The notes under the pieces were generated by a model, which saw only the letters and a list, made by a program, of their open reading frames with translations, searched no databases and was not told the origin of the DNA. Position numbers and translations under genes: made by a program. A stretch of DNA of 64,000 nucleotides, taken from NCBI GenBank assembly GCA_013350335.1, contig CM023536.1:45826314-45890313 (forward strand), in the 5' to 3' direction. This DNA comes from Chimonanthus salicifolius. Lineage: Eukaryota > Streptophyta > Magnoliopsida > Laurales > Calycanthaceae. This document shows, piece after piece, positions 45,600-56,710 of this stretch (the stretch's first letter is position 1; the number at the start of each line of letters is the position of its first letter).

Positions 45600-48509
45600 T
45601 TAAAACCTGTAAATCTTTGCTGTTTTCTTCTGAAACTCTGATATTTTACCAGAGTCAACAACCGCTGCAAAAGGTATGGTTGAATGAGTTGGTCTACAAT
45701 TGTCTCGATCTGTGTCTTGACTTGGCTTCAGTATATGCTTTGCTCCAGCAGTCAATTTAAGAGGACCTGATCGTGCCCCATTATCCAATTTAGAAGCATT
45801 AACCTCAGATACAATTCCAGATTGATTCTTTCCAATCTCTATCCCAGAAACCCCCAAATCAGCTGACCTATCCTTGTAAATATGCAGTTCACTTGTTCCA
45901 GCATTATGCAATGTGTCGCCATGCATGTTCGTTCTCTTCGATCCTGAAGGAACGTTCAAGTCCTGCACTTCTATGTTGGGTTTCTTCACGGGTATTGAGT
46001 ATTCATTAGTGTTAAAAGCAGGCCTCTTTTTAGTTTTATTGGTAACATTAGGATCATTAAGAGAACTAGATTTGGATGTTTGGCACATGTTTCTGCATGT
46101 GGCATTTACTGTGAAAGAGGGTCTGAATTCTGGATTGGCTGAGAGGAGTGAAGAGCAGTGGACCAGAGAGTTTTGAATAGATGAATTCTGCAGGCATGGG
46201 TGAGATGGATCAGAAGTATGGGCAGGCAATGAAATAAAGGGGGAGACATATGGAGAAGGGAGGCATAAATGATTAGCTGCAGCCATGCAAGATTGGTGTT
46301 TGGCAGGCAAATTAAAATGGCGAGAAGGAAAAAAAGTTTCGTTCTGCTGTGCTGCATTTCGCGGCCACAGAGACGAACACTGGGCCCATGATGGTTGGAG
46401 ATAAACTTCAGTACACTGATTTGGAAAGTGGGGCTGGAAATCTAACTGTGTGTTATAAGCCACACTATTGCTATCTCTGTATTGGGTAGAACTCAACATC
46501 ATATTCTGTAGATGACTATTGTGAGGATTGCGAATTTGTAATGGCATTTGATGAGCCATTTTAAATGAATCAGTTCCTGAAATTGATGCCTTGTTCAACA
46601 GTGCTTGGGGAGGAAGGGGCTGTTTGAAGGGAAAAGAATCAGCACCATCGCTTCCACCAATCAAAGGCAGGCCATGAAATGACATCAAATGGGTTCTACT
46701 GCTTAGCTGTGTATGAGCAAACTTTGGCTGTTGTGAGGCTGTCATCTGCACAAAGCTGGATGGCCTGGGATTGATTTGAGCTTCAGCTGAATGAATCATG
46801 TTTTCTTTTGATGCCCTAGATGCTGGATGAACCCATTCCTGTTCGAAACATGATTTTGGCGTAGAGCTGGCAGAGACAGTAATAGCATGACAATGTTTAT
46901 TAATGATTTCTTTGTCCGTCCACACCTTTCCATCCTTGAAACCATGGCCTTCAATGTTACTTTTTCCGAGAGTAAGATTCTTACCCATCAATCGCATGGT
47001 TGGTGGAGCAGTAGGGGGAAACATACAATCTGAATTCCCATGAACCATTTCCCTGCAAGCATGACAGTGAGTTTGACCATATTCTCCACACCCATGACAA
47101 GAGATATTCATCGGGCTCAAATTAGAATTCAAATGATGGGGGGAATGATTTATTCCCCTGATTGTATCATAGACAAGGGCTTCAGTCCCATTAGTGTCCA
47201 TTTCAGTAAAACCTTGCCTGGAGGATAAGGGTGCCTTAGCAGGGTTGTCTTTTAAGTAGTTCTGCTCAGATAACCATCTTAAATTAGAAAAAGTCGTCCC
47301 AACTTGAAATTTATCATTCATGTTTGAATAGTTCACGATATTCTTGGGTCCCATAAGATTGTAGTATAGGGGGGAGGTACCAACAGAAGCAGTTGTGTTT
47401 TGCTTCTTCAAGAGGTGGTCAAACCCTGCTTTACCACTTGAATGCAATTGGATGAGCTCCCCATGTGAATTAAGAGGCAAGCCAAAAAAATCTTCCTCAA
47501 TCCACCCGTCTCTATGGACAGATAATCGATCTGAGATCCTTTGTTCTCCAAATTGGCTGTGTAAAGAAATTGATTTCCTATTCAACTCTACTGAAGAGGA
47601 GCATATGCTATCAATTGGATCCTTAACATTTCTAGTCATGCCTGTTATTGAACTCATTGCTGCAGATCCTGTAATAGGATATTCAAAAGGATCGGGCATT
47701 CTCATGTTCATATTGAGCACCCCCCATTCACTTCTTTCTGCTTGATTTCCATCATCGAAAGCAACACCTTTTGGAAAATTAATTGTCTTCGGTATGCATG
47801 ATACATTATGTGGAGGCACTGAGCTACATGAATCAAATTGGTGCAAATCATCAGAGTGCTGCAAGGCTTGGTTTAGGTCTACAGATTCTTCCAAAGAAAT
47901 TCTTCCTATATCATGACACCTACCAATAACAGTTGGAACAAAATGACCATGAACATCAGCCCTCTGTTTCTTTTCATGTAGAGGTTGAACTTCACTATCG
48001 TCCACGGTAAGAAAAACATCTTTCTCACTCTCATTCACATCTTGAACTTCATCTATAACAGGCAAACAGTCACAACTTTCCACCAATAATTCCTTCCCTG
48101 AGGGAGGTAATTCGAAAGAACCCCATTTCTCAGTACGTCCAAGTATGTCAACTTCACCTGAAAACCTGACATGTTTACCTGAATGTTGAAGCTGGTGATT
48201 TTTCACAAGGTTTTCACCTTGTAAATTGCCTGCTTCAGAAGATTTCTGGATTGAAGCAACTTTGTTCCGATTCTTGAGAATGCTGTGGAGAGGGAGTGCA
48301 GGTGGCTCTTGAATCCTAGCCACCTTGGAAGCTTTAAAAATATGGTGCTGATTTTTCTTAGGTGAGTTCTTGATGATTGATTTTTTCTTTTTCCGCATAC
48401 CAGCATGGTCTGTTATCTCCTTCCCTTGTGTATTATTATCTGAGGAACCTTGTAATAACTGAGTACAAACCAGTTCAGATGGCATCTTCATTGAATTCTG
48501 AGTTTTCTC
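45600..48509 (-). CDS. Large plant protein of unknown function, terminal exon (969 residues)
   Basis: An uninterrupted 2910-nt coding exon ends in TAA at 45600-45602. A good 3' splice site, TCTTTCCTCAG|GAGAAAACTC, sets its start at 48509, so the upstream MWDCML... reading is probably intron. The N-terminal part is lysine-rich (RKKKKSIIKNSPKK, a likely nuclear signal, exon residues 39-52), then LPLHSILKNRNK and KHVRFSGEVDILG (exon residues 112-124). A paired-cysteine segment, CHGCGEYGQTHCHAC, maps to about 47060-47104. The end is conserved-looking: AGAKHILKPSQ, THSTIPFAAVVDSG and KKTAKIYRF. I have a weak memory of such proteins in Arabidopsis near At5g56240/HAP8; I do not assign that name. It looks disordered and nuclear. 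No catalytic domain seen. Confidence 0.82.
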   Translation of the reverse strand, partial: EKTQNSMKMPSELVCTQLLQGSSDNNTQGKEITDHAGMRKKKKSIIKNSPKKNQHHIFKASKVARIQEPPALPLHSILKNRNKVASIQKSSEAGNLQGENLVKNHQLQHSGKHVRFSGEVDILGRTEKWGSFELPPSGKELLVESCDCLPVIDEVQDVNESEKDVFLTVDDSEVQPLHEKKQRADVHGHFVPTVIGRCHDIGRISLEESVDLNQALQHSDDLHQFDSCSSVPPHNVSCIPKTINFPKGVAFDDGNQAERSEWGVLNMNMRMPDPFEYPITGSAAMSSITGMTRNVKDPIDSICSSSVELNRKSISLHSQFGEQRISDRLSVHRDGWIEEDFFGLPLNSHGELIQLHSSGKAGFDHLLKKQNTTASVGTSPLYYNLMGPKNIVNYSNMNDKFQVGTTFSNLRWLSEQNYLKDNPAKAPLSSRQGFTEMDTNGTEALVYDTIRGINHSPHHLNSNLSPMNISCHGCGEYGQTHCHACREMVHGNSDCMFPPTAPPTMRLMGKNLTLGKSNIEGHGFKDGKVWTDKEIINKHCHAITVSASSTPKSCFEQEWVHPASRASKENMIHSAEAQINPRPSSFVQMTASQQPKFAHTQLSSRTHLMSFHGLPLIGGSDGADSFPFKQPLPPQALLNKASISGTDSFKMAHQMPLQIRNPHNSHLQNMMLSSTQYRDSNSVAYNTQLDFQPHFPNQCTEVYLQPSWAQCSSLWPRNAAQQNETFFPSRHFNLPAKHQSCMAAANHLCLPSPYVSPFISLPAHTSDPSHPCLQNSSIQNSLVHCSSLLSANPEFRPSFTVNATCRNMCQTSKSSSLNDPNVTNKTKKRPAFNTNEYSIPVKKPNIEVQDLNVPSGSKRTNMHGDTLHNAGTSELHIYKDRSADLGVSGIEIGKNQSGIVSEVNASKLDNGARSGPLKLTAGAKHILKPSQDTDRDNCRPTHSTIPFAAVVDSGKISEFQKKTAKIYRF

Positions 48510-48819
48510 CTGAGGAAAGATGGCATTCAACATCAGTACAATCTTTTGCTTCAGCATGCAGTCCCACACTTAACTCTTGTATATTTAAAAAGTAAAATGA
48601 AAAGAACTTAACTCTTGTATATTGACAAAGTAAAATGAAAAGAACAAAAAACCCTTTGCCCTAAACAGAGATAAGTGGAAAATAGAACTCACAAAAGCGC
48701 CCCAATAAATGCTACACGGCTTCAGTGACGATACTGATGATAATGAGATACAAAAAACGAAATAAACAGTACAGCTCTAGATCAGAGATATTATTGAGAA
48801 ATTGTGCTTCTGTGGGTAC

Positions 48820-48863
48820 CTCACTGCCACCTGCCTTGAGATGGTAGTTTTCCAGTGAGCAGC
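48820..48863 (-). CDS. Probable 44-nt internal exon of the same gene
   Basis: On the minus strand, GTGTTTCTCAG|GCTGCTCACTGG is a good acceptor and GGCAGTGAG|GTACCC a good donor. The 44 nt read [x]GC then CSLENYHLKAGGSE in an open frame. The phase at its end (0) fits the phase-0 start of the exon at 48509. It would need one nucleotide from an earlier exon. Earlier exons were not found in the 1-2 kb upstream, where a copia relic begins. Confidence 0.45.
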
Positions 48864-49789
48864 CTGAGAAACACAATTTCTTGAAAGTGACTCCTACCAA
48901 TTAATTTTTTTTGAAGAAGTAGGTTTTGCTTGGCGATTTTTGAAAAATGCTGATGGCAGAAACAGACACAGAAAGCTTTCAAGAACTTGAGTTTATAAAG
49001 TGCAAGCAAGAACCTTTGATACACAAGTCAGATATGATTATATTAAAGTAAAATAAGAACCAAAATTAGGTGATCAGAGGGCTAAGTATTATACAGATTT
49101 TTGTTTCTAAGGTGATTGCAGTTTAATCTATTAGCTCATTTCCCACAGTTCTACAGAGATCAGTAGACCACATTCATAAGTTTAAAGTTTCTTAAAGCAT
49201 GATTTTAATTTCAAGCTTAAGATAGATCCACCTTCAGAGTTTCTCCTTTTTTTTCTTGTTCTCCTCAAAAGAGTATCCTTGGTAGGATGCCATGGACAGA
49301 ACCAGTAGGCTATGATAAAGATTGTCAATCATGCTGAGTCAACCTGACCACAATGGGATGGGTAGATGGACGAGTTGAAATAGAGCTTCATGATTACTTT
49401 TGGATAAGGGAATTAAGTAATGAATATGGTTTTATATGATACTCAAATTTCACTTTCTTTATAGTGTTTCAGTTGAAGTTATGATGGCTTTAGTTTCAGA
49501 AATTCTGAATAAACTAAATATTAATACCACAAAATTTCATTCTGGAAAATTCTTAACTACCAAACAGCCTAAAAACATTTATAAAAAAAAAAGGATAAAT
49601 GAATGCATCTCATGACAATATAATTACCATATTTGTATTTTCATAGACGAGGTTATAAAAGTGAAAACTTTCTTTCCTCTTTTTAGTACTCTAGTTTAGT
49701 GGCACAGATCTCTGTTTTAAATTAGCAGTATCCATATTGCTCCCTTAAGAATTGCATAAAAAAAGAAAAAGATGATTCTTCGAGTGATG
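48864..49789. other. Upstream region of the large gene
   Basis: May contain intron sequence or missing 5' exons; I could not recognise any. AT-rich. Confidence 0.35.
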
Positions 49790-51265
49790 TGATGATGGTT
49801 AGAGGCAGATTTACAGAGAGAAGTGTCAATGGTAATGGTGAAGCTAGATCCAAGTCAAGAGAGCAAAGCCAAGTGGTAGAAATGTAGAATTACAGAAAGA
49901 AAGACTATTTGCAAAATGATTGCAAGTTCAAAATGCAAATTAAGAAAAGTCTTAAATCTAATCCGCAATAATATAAATCAAAGAGTTCCTAAGTAAATAT
50001 TGTTGAAGGAATAGATTCATCCAAAGACGAAGAGATGCTGTCGACGATTCCATTGTCTACAACATTCAATGGTGGGGTTGAATGAATGAGCTATACACTT
50101 ACAGATTATGCTACGAGTATGTGAGTTATGCTGATTAAAGTACTGCTTTTGGGTAGAGGCAGTTCAAACACCATGCTATCTGGTTAATCATACTCCCAAT
50201 ACTGGATTAGATTGCAAGATTCTTAAACTGGTATGGCTTGAACAGTCTATTAATTATATGTTCAGCCATATATTCAAATAATGATTAAAATTGGGTTCCT
50301 AAAAAGCAAAGAATTAAGTTGGATCCAATCCAAAAAGTCTATGCAGATGGAAAAAGGGGTACATATTGTGTATCCCTGCTACCCACAAGCTCGTTATTAG
50401 CCGGGATACTGTTCTCCATGAAGATTCGGTGTAAAAAGACAATGAACAATGTTACTTTGGGACATTAAAGATAATATACTTTAAATCTTTAAATGAAGTT
50501 CAATATAAGATGCTGAAACTTAAGGTGACCAAGACAGTCTGCTGAGACCTTGATGACCCTTAGTTTGGGTGACAAACTAAGTGATAGCTTGCGCTTGCAT
50601 AAGAGAAGAGCATGAACTCTGTGCATATAAAAGGCTAGTGATGAAAAACATCTATTAAGAAGGAGGAGATGGTGTCTTTGCAGAAAACAAGATTTGGGAG
50701 TTGGTATAGTTGCCAAAAAGGTTGTGAGCTATTAGTTGTACATGGGTCTATAAGCTGAAAAAGGATGTCAATGTGAATGTTGAAAGAAGCAAAGTTCAAT
50801 CGGTGGTGAAAGAAATTTAGGTATTGACTTTGATGAAATCTTCTCTTTAGTAGTTCATCTGGCCTATGATGATGACGACTTGATTTGGAACTTAAGCAAT
50901 TAGATGTTAAAACCTTGTTTTTGCATGGGAATCTAGAAGAGGAAATATGTGACTCAATCCAAAGGATTTCTTGTTAAAAACAAATACTCTATCTTGTTGA
51001 GTAAGTAGGCCCCTACATGGTCATAACATGTGCCTTGGTGTTGGCATAAGAGATTTGATTCCTTCAATGTAAGCTTGGTTTTCCGAAGATGTGATGTTGA
51101 TTATTAATGCCTATTTCTATAGCTATGACAATGGGACTTTCATTTTCTTGTTGCTATATGTGAATGACATGTTAGTTGCAGGTACCAACAAAGATGGTAA
51201 TGAAATGTTGAAAGCTCTTTTGGCTATGGAATTTGAAACATAGGATTTTGGTGTTGCTAGTCGGA
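49790..51265 (+). pseudogene. Old Ty1-copia relic: gag zinc-knuckle region and reverse transcriptase
   Basis: At 49800-49950 the plus strand reads RGRFTERSVNGNGEARSKSR and NYRKKDYLQNDCKFK, the basic linker and a ruined zinc knuckle of copia gag. At 50720-50960 it reads TWVYKLKKD, then KQLDVKTLFLHGNLEEEI, the classic copia RT block. At 51135-51260 come LLLYVNDMLVAGTNKDG (catalytic YVDD altered to YVND) and DFGVA. Many stops and frameshifts. It is cut at 51265 by the T-run of an L1-like LINE. The RNase H part at 55660-56060 may be the other end of the same element. Confidence 0.8.
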
Positions 51266-51895
51266 TTTTTTTTAGCAATGACAAATGAATTTCATTAATA
51301 AGAGACAAAATGTACAAATATTGAGCTGCCTAGAATATGAGGTTTATTCAAGGCAACAAGAGAAGGAAAAAAAAAAGGAACAAAAACAAGAGTAAAATAG
51401 CATTTGGAGAACAAAGACGCTCTCATGAGATAGAAGGCCCCAAACCTCATACACCCTGAGTAACATCAATAAAAAAAATTCAGAGTTTGTCTCTATAGTG
51501 GTACGCCAATCTTGGCAAGGAAGTCCTCAACGCTTTTCGCCGAACAAGCCATATGTGAAAAGGTGACTCCACCCAGCCTACTTAACCTTATAATGTCCCT
51601 TGTAATGTTAAGCAGATTCCATGGGGGTACCTTCTTGTTGCTAGCCCAGGAAATGGCATTTGCATAATCACTTTCAATGTAAATATTACCATTTCCAAAA
51701 GTAGACCAGACCTCAAGGGCTTCCTAACAGCTCTTAGTTTCGACTCATTAGACTCCATACTACCTATAGGCTCTGAGAAGTTAACACCATTCTATCCCTA
51801 TCATCGTGAAATACTCCCCCAATCCCTGTCGAACCAGGTTTACCATGCGCAGCCTCGTCCACATTGAAATTACAAAATGACAAAAAAAATTCTAG
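51266..51895 (-). mobile_element. 3' end of an L1-like LINE (RNase H domain and tail)
   Basis: On the minus strand the translation has FNVDEAAHGKPGSTGIGGV, then (in shifted frame) NGNIYIESDYANAISWAS, PPWNLLNITRDI and SVEDFLAKIGV followed by a stop near 51500. This is the RNase H domain plant L1-type LINEs carry after the RT. About 230 bp of 3' untranslated sequence ends in an A-run (TTTTTTTT at 51266-51273 on the plus strand). It is heavily 5'-truncated, with at least two frameshifts, and interrupts the copia RT. Confidence 0.85.
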
Positions 51896-54116
51896 ATAAC
51901 TCGTCGTCATCATTATCATTAGCCAGTAATCCCATATATTTAGGGGTCGGCTTTATGAGTTCTTCTCCAATTAACCCTATTATAAACCATACCATCAATT
52001 ACTTCCTCTAACATATCCTTTTTTATCCCTTCCCTCTATGTTTTCGAAGGTCGCCCTCTCCTCCTAGTGCCTTCAATCCGTAGCCTCTCCACTCTATGCA
52101 TTGGTTTGTACTTGGTCTTCTACTAATATGACCAAACCATCTCAATTTGTTATCTATCGTAGTTATCTTTAAACTATCACTAATGCATTTGTTTCTAACT
52201 CTATTTTTTAGGATTAAACCATTCATCCAATGTGGCATGCACATCTCTGTTGTCTTGACTTATTTAATTGTCTTTTTTCATTGCCCAACACTCTATTCTG
52301 TAAAGCATTGCGGATATAATAATTATTTTATAAAATTGTCCTTTTAGGCAAAGGGGGACTCTTTCATCGCACAAGACTCTGCTAGTTTATCTATATTTTG
52401 CCCACTCCACTCCTATCGAATTCGTTATATCTAGGTCGAGACCTTTTGAGATTCTATTATAAAACCCAAGTATCTAAACTTATCACAATGTACAACTAAG
52501 TTGTTTCCTTCTTTTACTGAGTTACCCTCACTATCTTCTAACCCACTAAAGTTACATTCTATGTATTTTATTTTAATTCTCCTAATTCTCAAACCATTTG
52601 ACTCCAACGTTCTCCTCCACCAAATATAGCCTAGCGTTGAGTTGTTTCGTCTCAATAATTAATACTATATCATCTGTAAAAAACATATATGATGGCACTT
52701 CATTGGATTCTTGATGTTAAGTCATCTACGATTAGTGTGAACAGGTATGAGCTTAAAGCGAATCCTTGATGGAATCTTACTCCAATGAGGAACTCTGTTG
52801 TCTCACCACAAACGATTCTAACGTTAATGGTTGTACCCTCATAAATATCTTGAATAATCTCAATATAGTCGTTAGAAATGTATTTATTTCCTAGAGTTCT
52901 CCAAATTAGTTTCCTTGATACTCTATTATAAGTCTTTTCTAGGTCAATAAAAGTCATTTAGAGGTTTTTCTTTTCTCTCTAAATTTCTCCATTAGTTGTT
53001 TTAGAATAAAAATCACGTCTATGGTTAACCTACCTGGCATAAACCCAAATTGGTTTTCTAATATATTTGACCCTTGTCTTAAGAGGCACTCTATTACCCT
53101 TTCCTAAAGTTTCATTGTATGACTCATGAGTTTGATCGCTCATTAATTGACACAACTTTGAATATCTCCTTTATTTTTATAAAAATGGATTACTATGCTC
53201 TTGCACCACTCATCAAGCATCTTTTTTTACGTAAAATTTTGATGAATAATCTTGTCACTCAATACACTCCACTTTCACCTAAAATAGAACAAATTTCGAT
53301 TGGAATGTCATATGGTCCTAGTGCGTTATTCTTCTTCATCTTTTTCAATGCTTGATTCACTTCAGTTTTTGTTATTTTGATCACCATCCCCTCAATTGTC
53401 TCTCCTTCCATATTGCCTCATCTTCAATCAAGTGCTCAACAAGTCTTTAAAGTAGGTTTTCCACATTTCCCTAATTTCTTTGTCTTTCAATAATACCCTT
53501 CGGTTATCACTCTTAATCCATCTCATGTGGTCAAGATCTCTACTTTTCCTCTCCACATCTTGGCGAGCTTTAAATTCTTTTCTCCCCCTTCCTTCATTCC
53601 CAATTTGGCATACAAATCATCAAAGGCTTCATATTTGGCTTTACGTACAACTTTGTTAGTTGCCTTTCTTGCTAACTTGTATTTTTTTCCAATCGATCAT
53701 ATGCCTTGATTGTTGCCATATCTTAAATTGATTTTTCTTCTCATGTATAGCTCTTTCTACCTCAGGGTTCGACCACCACATGTCCTTCCAGAAGCCTATT
53801 CTAGTTCCGTTAGTTTCACTCAAAACTTCTTTGGTTATATCTTTAATGAGTCTAGACATCCTACCACACATCTCATTACAATTCGAATCATCATCTCACT
53901 CCCCACTACTAAGCACCTTGTCTTTCATTATCTTGCCTTTTTCCCCTTTCAAATTCCACATCTAATTTTGAGATTTTCCTTTGTTGCTATTTTTGTGATA
54001 TATTCTTAACAAGCAAATCCATGAATAAAAGTCTATGTTGTGTTGTGAGGCTTTCACCAAAGATGACTTTACAGTCCCTAGAACGAGTCACTTCCTTCCG
54101 CCTAACTAAAAAGTGT

Positions 54117-54118
<2 letters not shown>
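51896..54118 (-). mobile_element. RTE-type LINE, 5'-truncated and decayed
   Basis: Minus-strand pieces, in order: the end of the endonuclease at 54115-54010 (RDCKVIFGESLTTQHRLLFM); the linker at 53870-53660 (MWWSNPEVERAIHEKKNQFK); RT at 52957-52700 (MTFIDLEKTYNRVSRKLIWR, IYEGTTINVRI, GVRFHQGFALSSYLFTL); then LGYIWWRR, KIKYIECNF, FRYLGFII at 52655-52431; and the tail NKLRWFGHISRRP at about 52150. Its 3' end resembles other plant RTE elements (GCCGACCCCTAAATATATGG followed by a TGATAATGATGA repeat at 51905-51925). The RT box lies in a gap. Full of stops; not mobile. Confidence 0.86.

Positions 54119-54151
<33 letters not shown>
54119..54151. repeat. GA microsatellite
   Basis: About 30 bases of GA repeats at the truncated 5' edge of the RTE element. 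Confidence 0.9.
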
Positions 54152-54152
<1 letters not shown>

Positions 54153-54159
54153 ATAAATT

Positions 54160-54316
54160 CACTATAATATTTTTTTATGTAATATTGATATTATTCCATT
54201 GAATGAGATTCAAATATATAGACTACATCAATGAATCTCACTATAATATTTTTTGTGTAATATTGATATTATTCCATTGAATGAGATTCAAATATATAGA
54301 GTACATCAATGAATCT
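54160..54316. repeat. 79-bp direct tandem duplication
   Basis: 54160-54238 and 54239-54316 are near-identical, both starting CACTATAATATTTTT and both holding ATTGATATTATTCCATTGAA and TATATAGA(C/G)TACATCAATG. AT-rich, non-coding. Confidence 0.9.
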
Positions 54317-54381
54317 CTCACAATATCTTAAAAGATAACTTTTCTAATTGAAGATATGAATAATCTCCCACAATCTAATTA

Positions 54382-54434
54382 CCCCCCCCCCCCCCCCCCC
54401 CCCCCTCTCCTCCTCCTCCTCCTCCTCCTCCTCT
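54382..54434. repeat. Poly-C run followed by a CTC/TCC microsatellite
   Basis: A run of about 24 C residues from 54382, then TCC repeats to about 54434. Long homopolymers are often mis-sized by sequencing. Confidence 0.9.
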
Positions 54435-55640
54435 CAAGTGGGTCCCACTAGAGTTTGAACTTATTAAATTTGATGATCCAATGGTCGGGTGATGCCATCT
54501 GATGAAACAACAGCAAATCAATGGAAACGATATCCCAGTGAAGCCAAGAACAAAACCGACGTATCACATTGGTAGAGCAAACTATGGATGAGCAAAAATA
54601 GATAGAGATCGACAGATTTGGATGATCTCGATGGCTAGAATCACAATCGATGACAGAAGAAGATAGATCCGAAACATACAAATTTGGATAACAGAAGCAA
54701 ACAAAATTCGAAGACAAAATCAAATAGAGAGTTTTTAACCATTGCCATAATGATCAAATTCTACAGATCAACGACCCAAATTGGGCAACAAACAGATACA
54801 CAGTAGCACTGGCAAAGGCGGGCAATGACGATGGTGGCGGTGACGAACCATCTAAACTAATGGCGGGTAACACTAATAACATACTGATATCATAACTGAA
54901 AAAAAACTCCAACTAACCAGATTGCCGAATCGAACCACTGGAAGGAGGAGTTTCCTCCAAGGACCCAAATCAACAGTTGTAATGATTCGACCCAAAAAAT
55001 TACGATTTCCGAAGAATTTGGACTCTGAATTTGGCGAAAATCCTTGTGTACTAAGATAGTTTAGTTAAAAAGTTTTCCAACGAGTCCAAGTTTGCCCAAA
55101 TCTGAGCTCCGTACCTCGAGTTAGGGTCATTCTTGTGAAAGAGTGCAAATCTACAAAACTGTCGTCCTATGACTATGTCGACTGAATACCTTCAATCACT
55201 CATTCGACTAAAATCAGATTCAGTTGATTGAATACTGATAAACACTAAAAATTGCATTTATATCATAATATTATTGAGCATCATCGCATTTATTTTGTCT
55301 TTGATTGTTATATTTACACGTAAAATTATGAAATTATTTAAAACAACTTATTACTTGTATTTTTGTTTCAGGAAACTTAAAACCAACTGATTTAATAAAT
55401 CTCGAGTCATGCTTATTTAAGTCGAGTTAAAGTCATTGAAGGAGAGCCGGATGAAAGATGACTTTTAGCATTACAAATCAGTATTTCATGAAAATTTCGT
55501 AATTCGATTGTTATGAATGTCAACATTGGGACATGAAGTGATTGGGTGCTCGTAGGCTTCAATTGGGCCTGAGGCATCATGGATTTGGTCAAGGCCTATC
55601 TTGCTAAATTAACTTGAGCCCAAAATCCGGCCCAAGATTT
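54435..55640. other. Unassigned DNA between LINE and copia relics
   Basis: No gene seen. The segment 54960-55230 (with GATTCGACCC and CGAATTTGG-like words) could be a decayed LTR, but I found no partner. Confidence 0.3.
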
Positions 55641-56269
55641 GCTTCTCATCTAGACACAGCAGCATAGATGAGTAAAAAACAAAATGTTGTTGCATGATCA
55701 AGTGTAGAAACAAAGTATCGCGCAATAGCTTCGACCACAAGTGAAATTATCTGGCTTGGAGCTTTATTGCATGATTTGGGTTTTGGTTCGACTCAACCAA
55801 TACAAATGTTTTGTGATAATTAAGTTGCAATTTACATTGCTTCAAATCTAGTGTATCATGAGCAGACTAAATATATTGAAGTGGATTGCCATTTTGTTCG
55901 AGAAAACGTGCAAGCCAATGTTATTTGTACTACGTTTGTTCGCAGTGATCACTAGTTAGCAGATATTTTCACAAAATGTCTTTCTGCTACTAAGTTTCAA
56001 GATATATTATCCAGGTTGGGCTCTATTAATATTTTCAATATTTCACACCAACTTGAGGGGGAGTGTTGGTGAAGAAGAGAGATTTATGAGTTGATATGGT
56101 TGACTTTCTACATTAAAAATGAGTTGGTCATTGTACCTATATATTAAATGATGTATTCCCAATTGGGATATGAAAGCATGAATAATATCTCTTGTTCTTC
56201 GTGGTTTTTCCCTTTTAGGGTTTTCCACCTATCAACCTAGTCTATTGGGCTAGAGGGCCAGTCCTAACA
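55641..56269 (+). pseudogene. Ty1-copia 3' end: RNase H, polypurine tract, LTR piece
   Basis: The plus strand reads SVETKYRAIASTTSEIIWLG, then HEQTKYIEVDCHFVRENVQA and LADIFTKCLSATKFQDILSR with several stops, which is the copia RNase H end. A polypurine tract (CTTGAGGGGGAG, about 56052-56063) precedes TGTTGG at 56064, the start of an LTR. That LTR ends CCTAACA at 56269, directly followed by TGGTATCAGAG (56271-56281). The last ~45 bases match the TRIM LTR end rather than a copia LTR, so this LTR looks chimeric. Confidence 0.75.
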
Positions 56270-56710
56270 GTGGTATCAGAGTTAGGTCCTCAATCCACAG
56301 CATGTGAAGTCATGGATTATTAGGTGTGTGAAATCTGATTGTTAAATATTTACTAGCGATCCATCTCCACTGGTCCGTTCGGGGGTCGAATTTTTAATGG
56401 AGGGCAATTTTGTAATTTTCTCATAACATATTTTTGTAGCCCTAACTAGGGCAGTATATAATGTCTCTTTTTGCGAGAGAGAGAGAGAAGAGAGCGAAAT
56501 TGTAACAGGCACGACCATCTCTTCTTCGTTTTTTTGCCTTTGAGCATAGTGGATCTAGTTTGAACCCAGTGAACGTACCGGAAGGAAACCACGTAAAGCC
56601 TTGTGTCTTTTTTTTGTGTGTGATTGATCTGTATTTTATTCTTCCGACTATTGTTTGTGCGCTTCTATTCACAACAAGTGGTATCTAGAGCGAGGTTCGA
56701 GTGGGAAGCA

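Noticed and set aside
53119..54009. Plus-strand frames of 60-99 residues
   Set aside because: They are antisense shadows of the RTE LINE on the minus strand.
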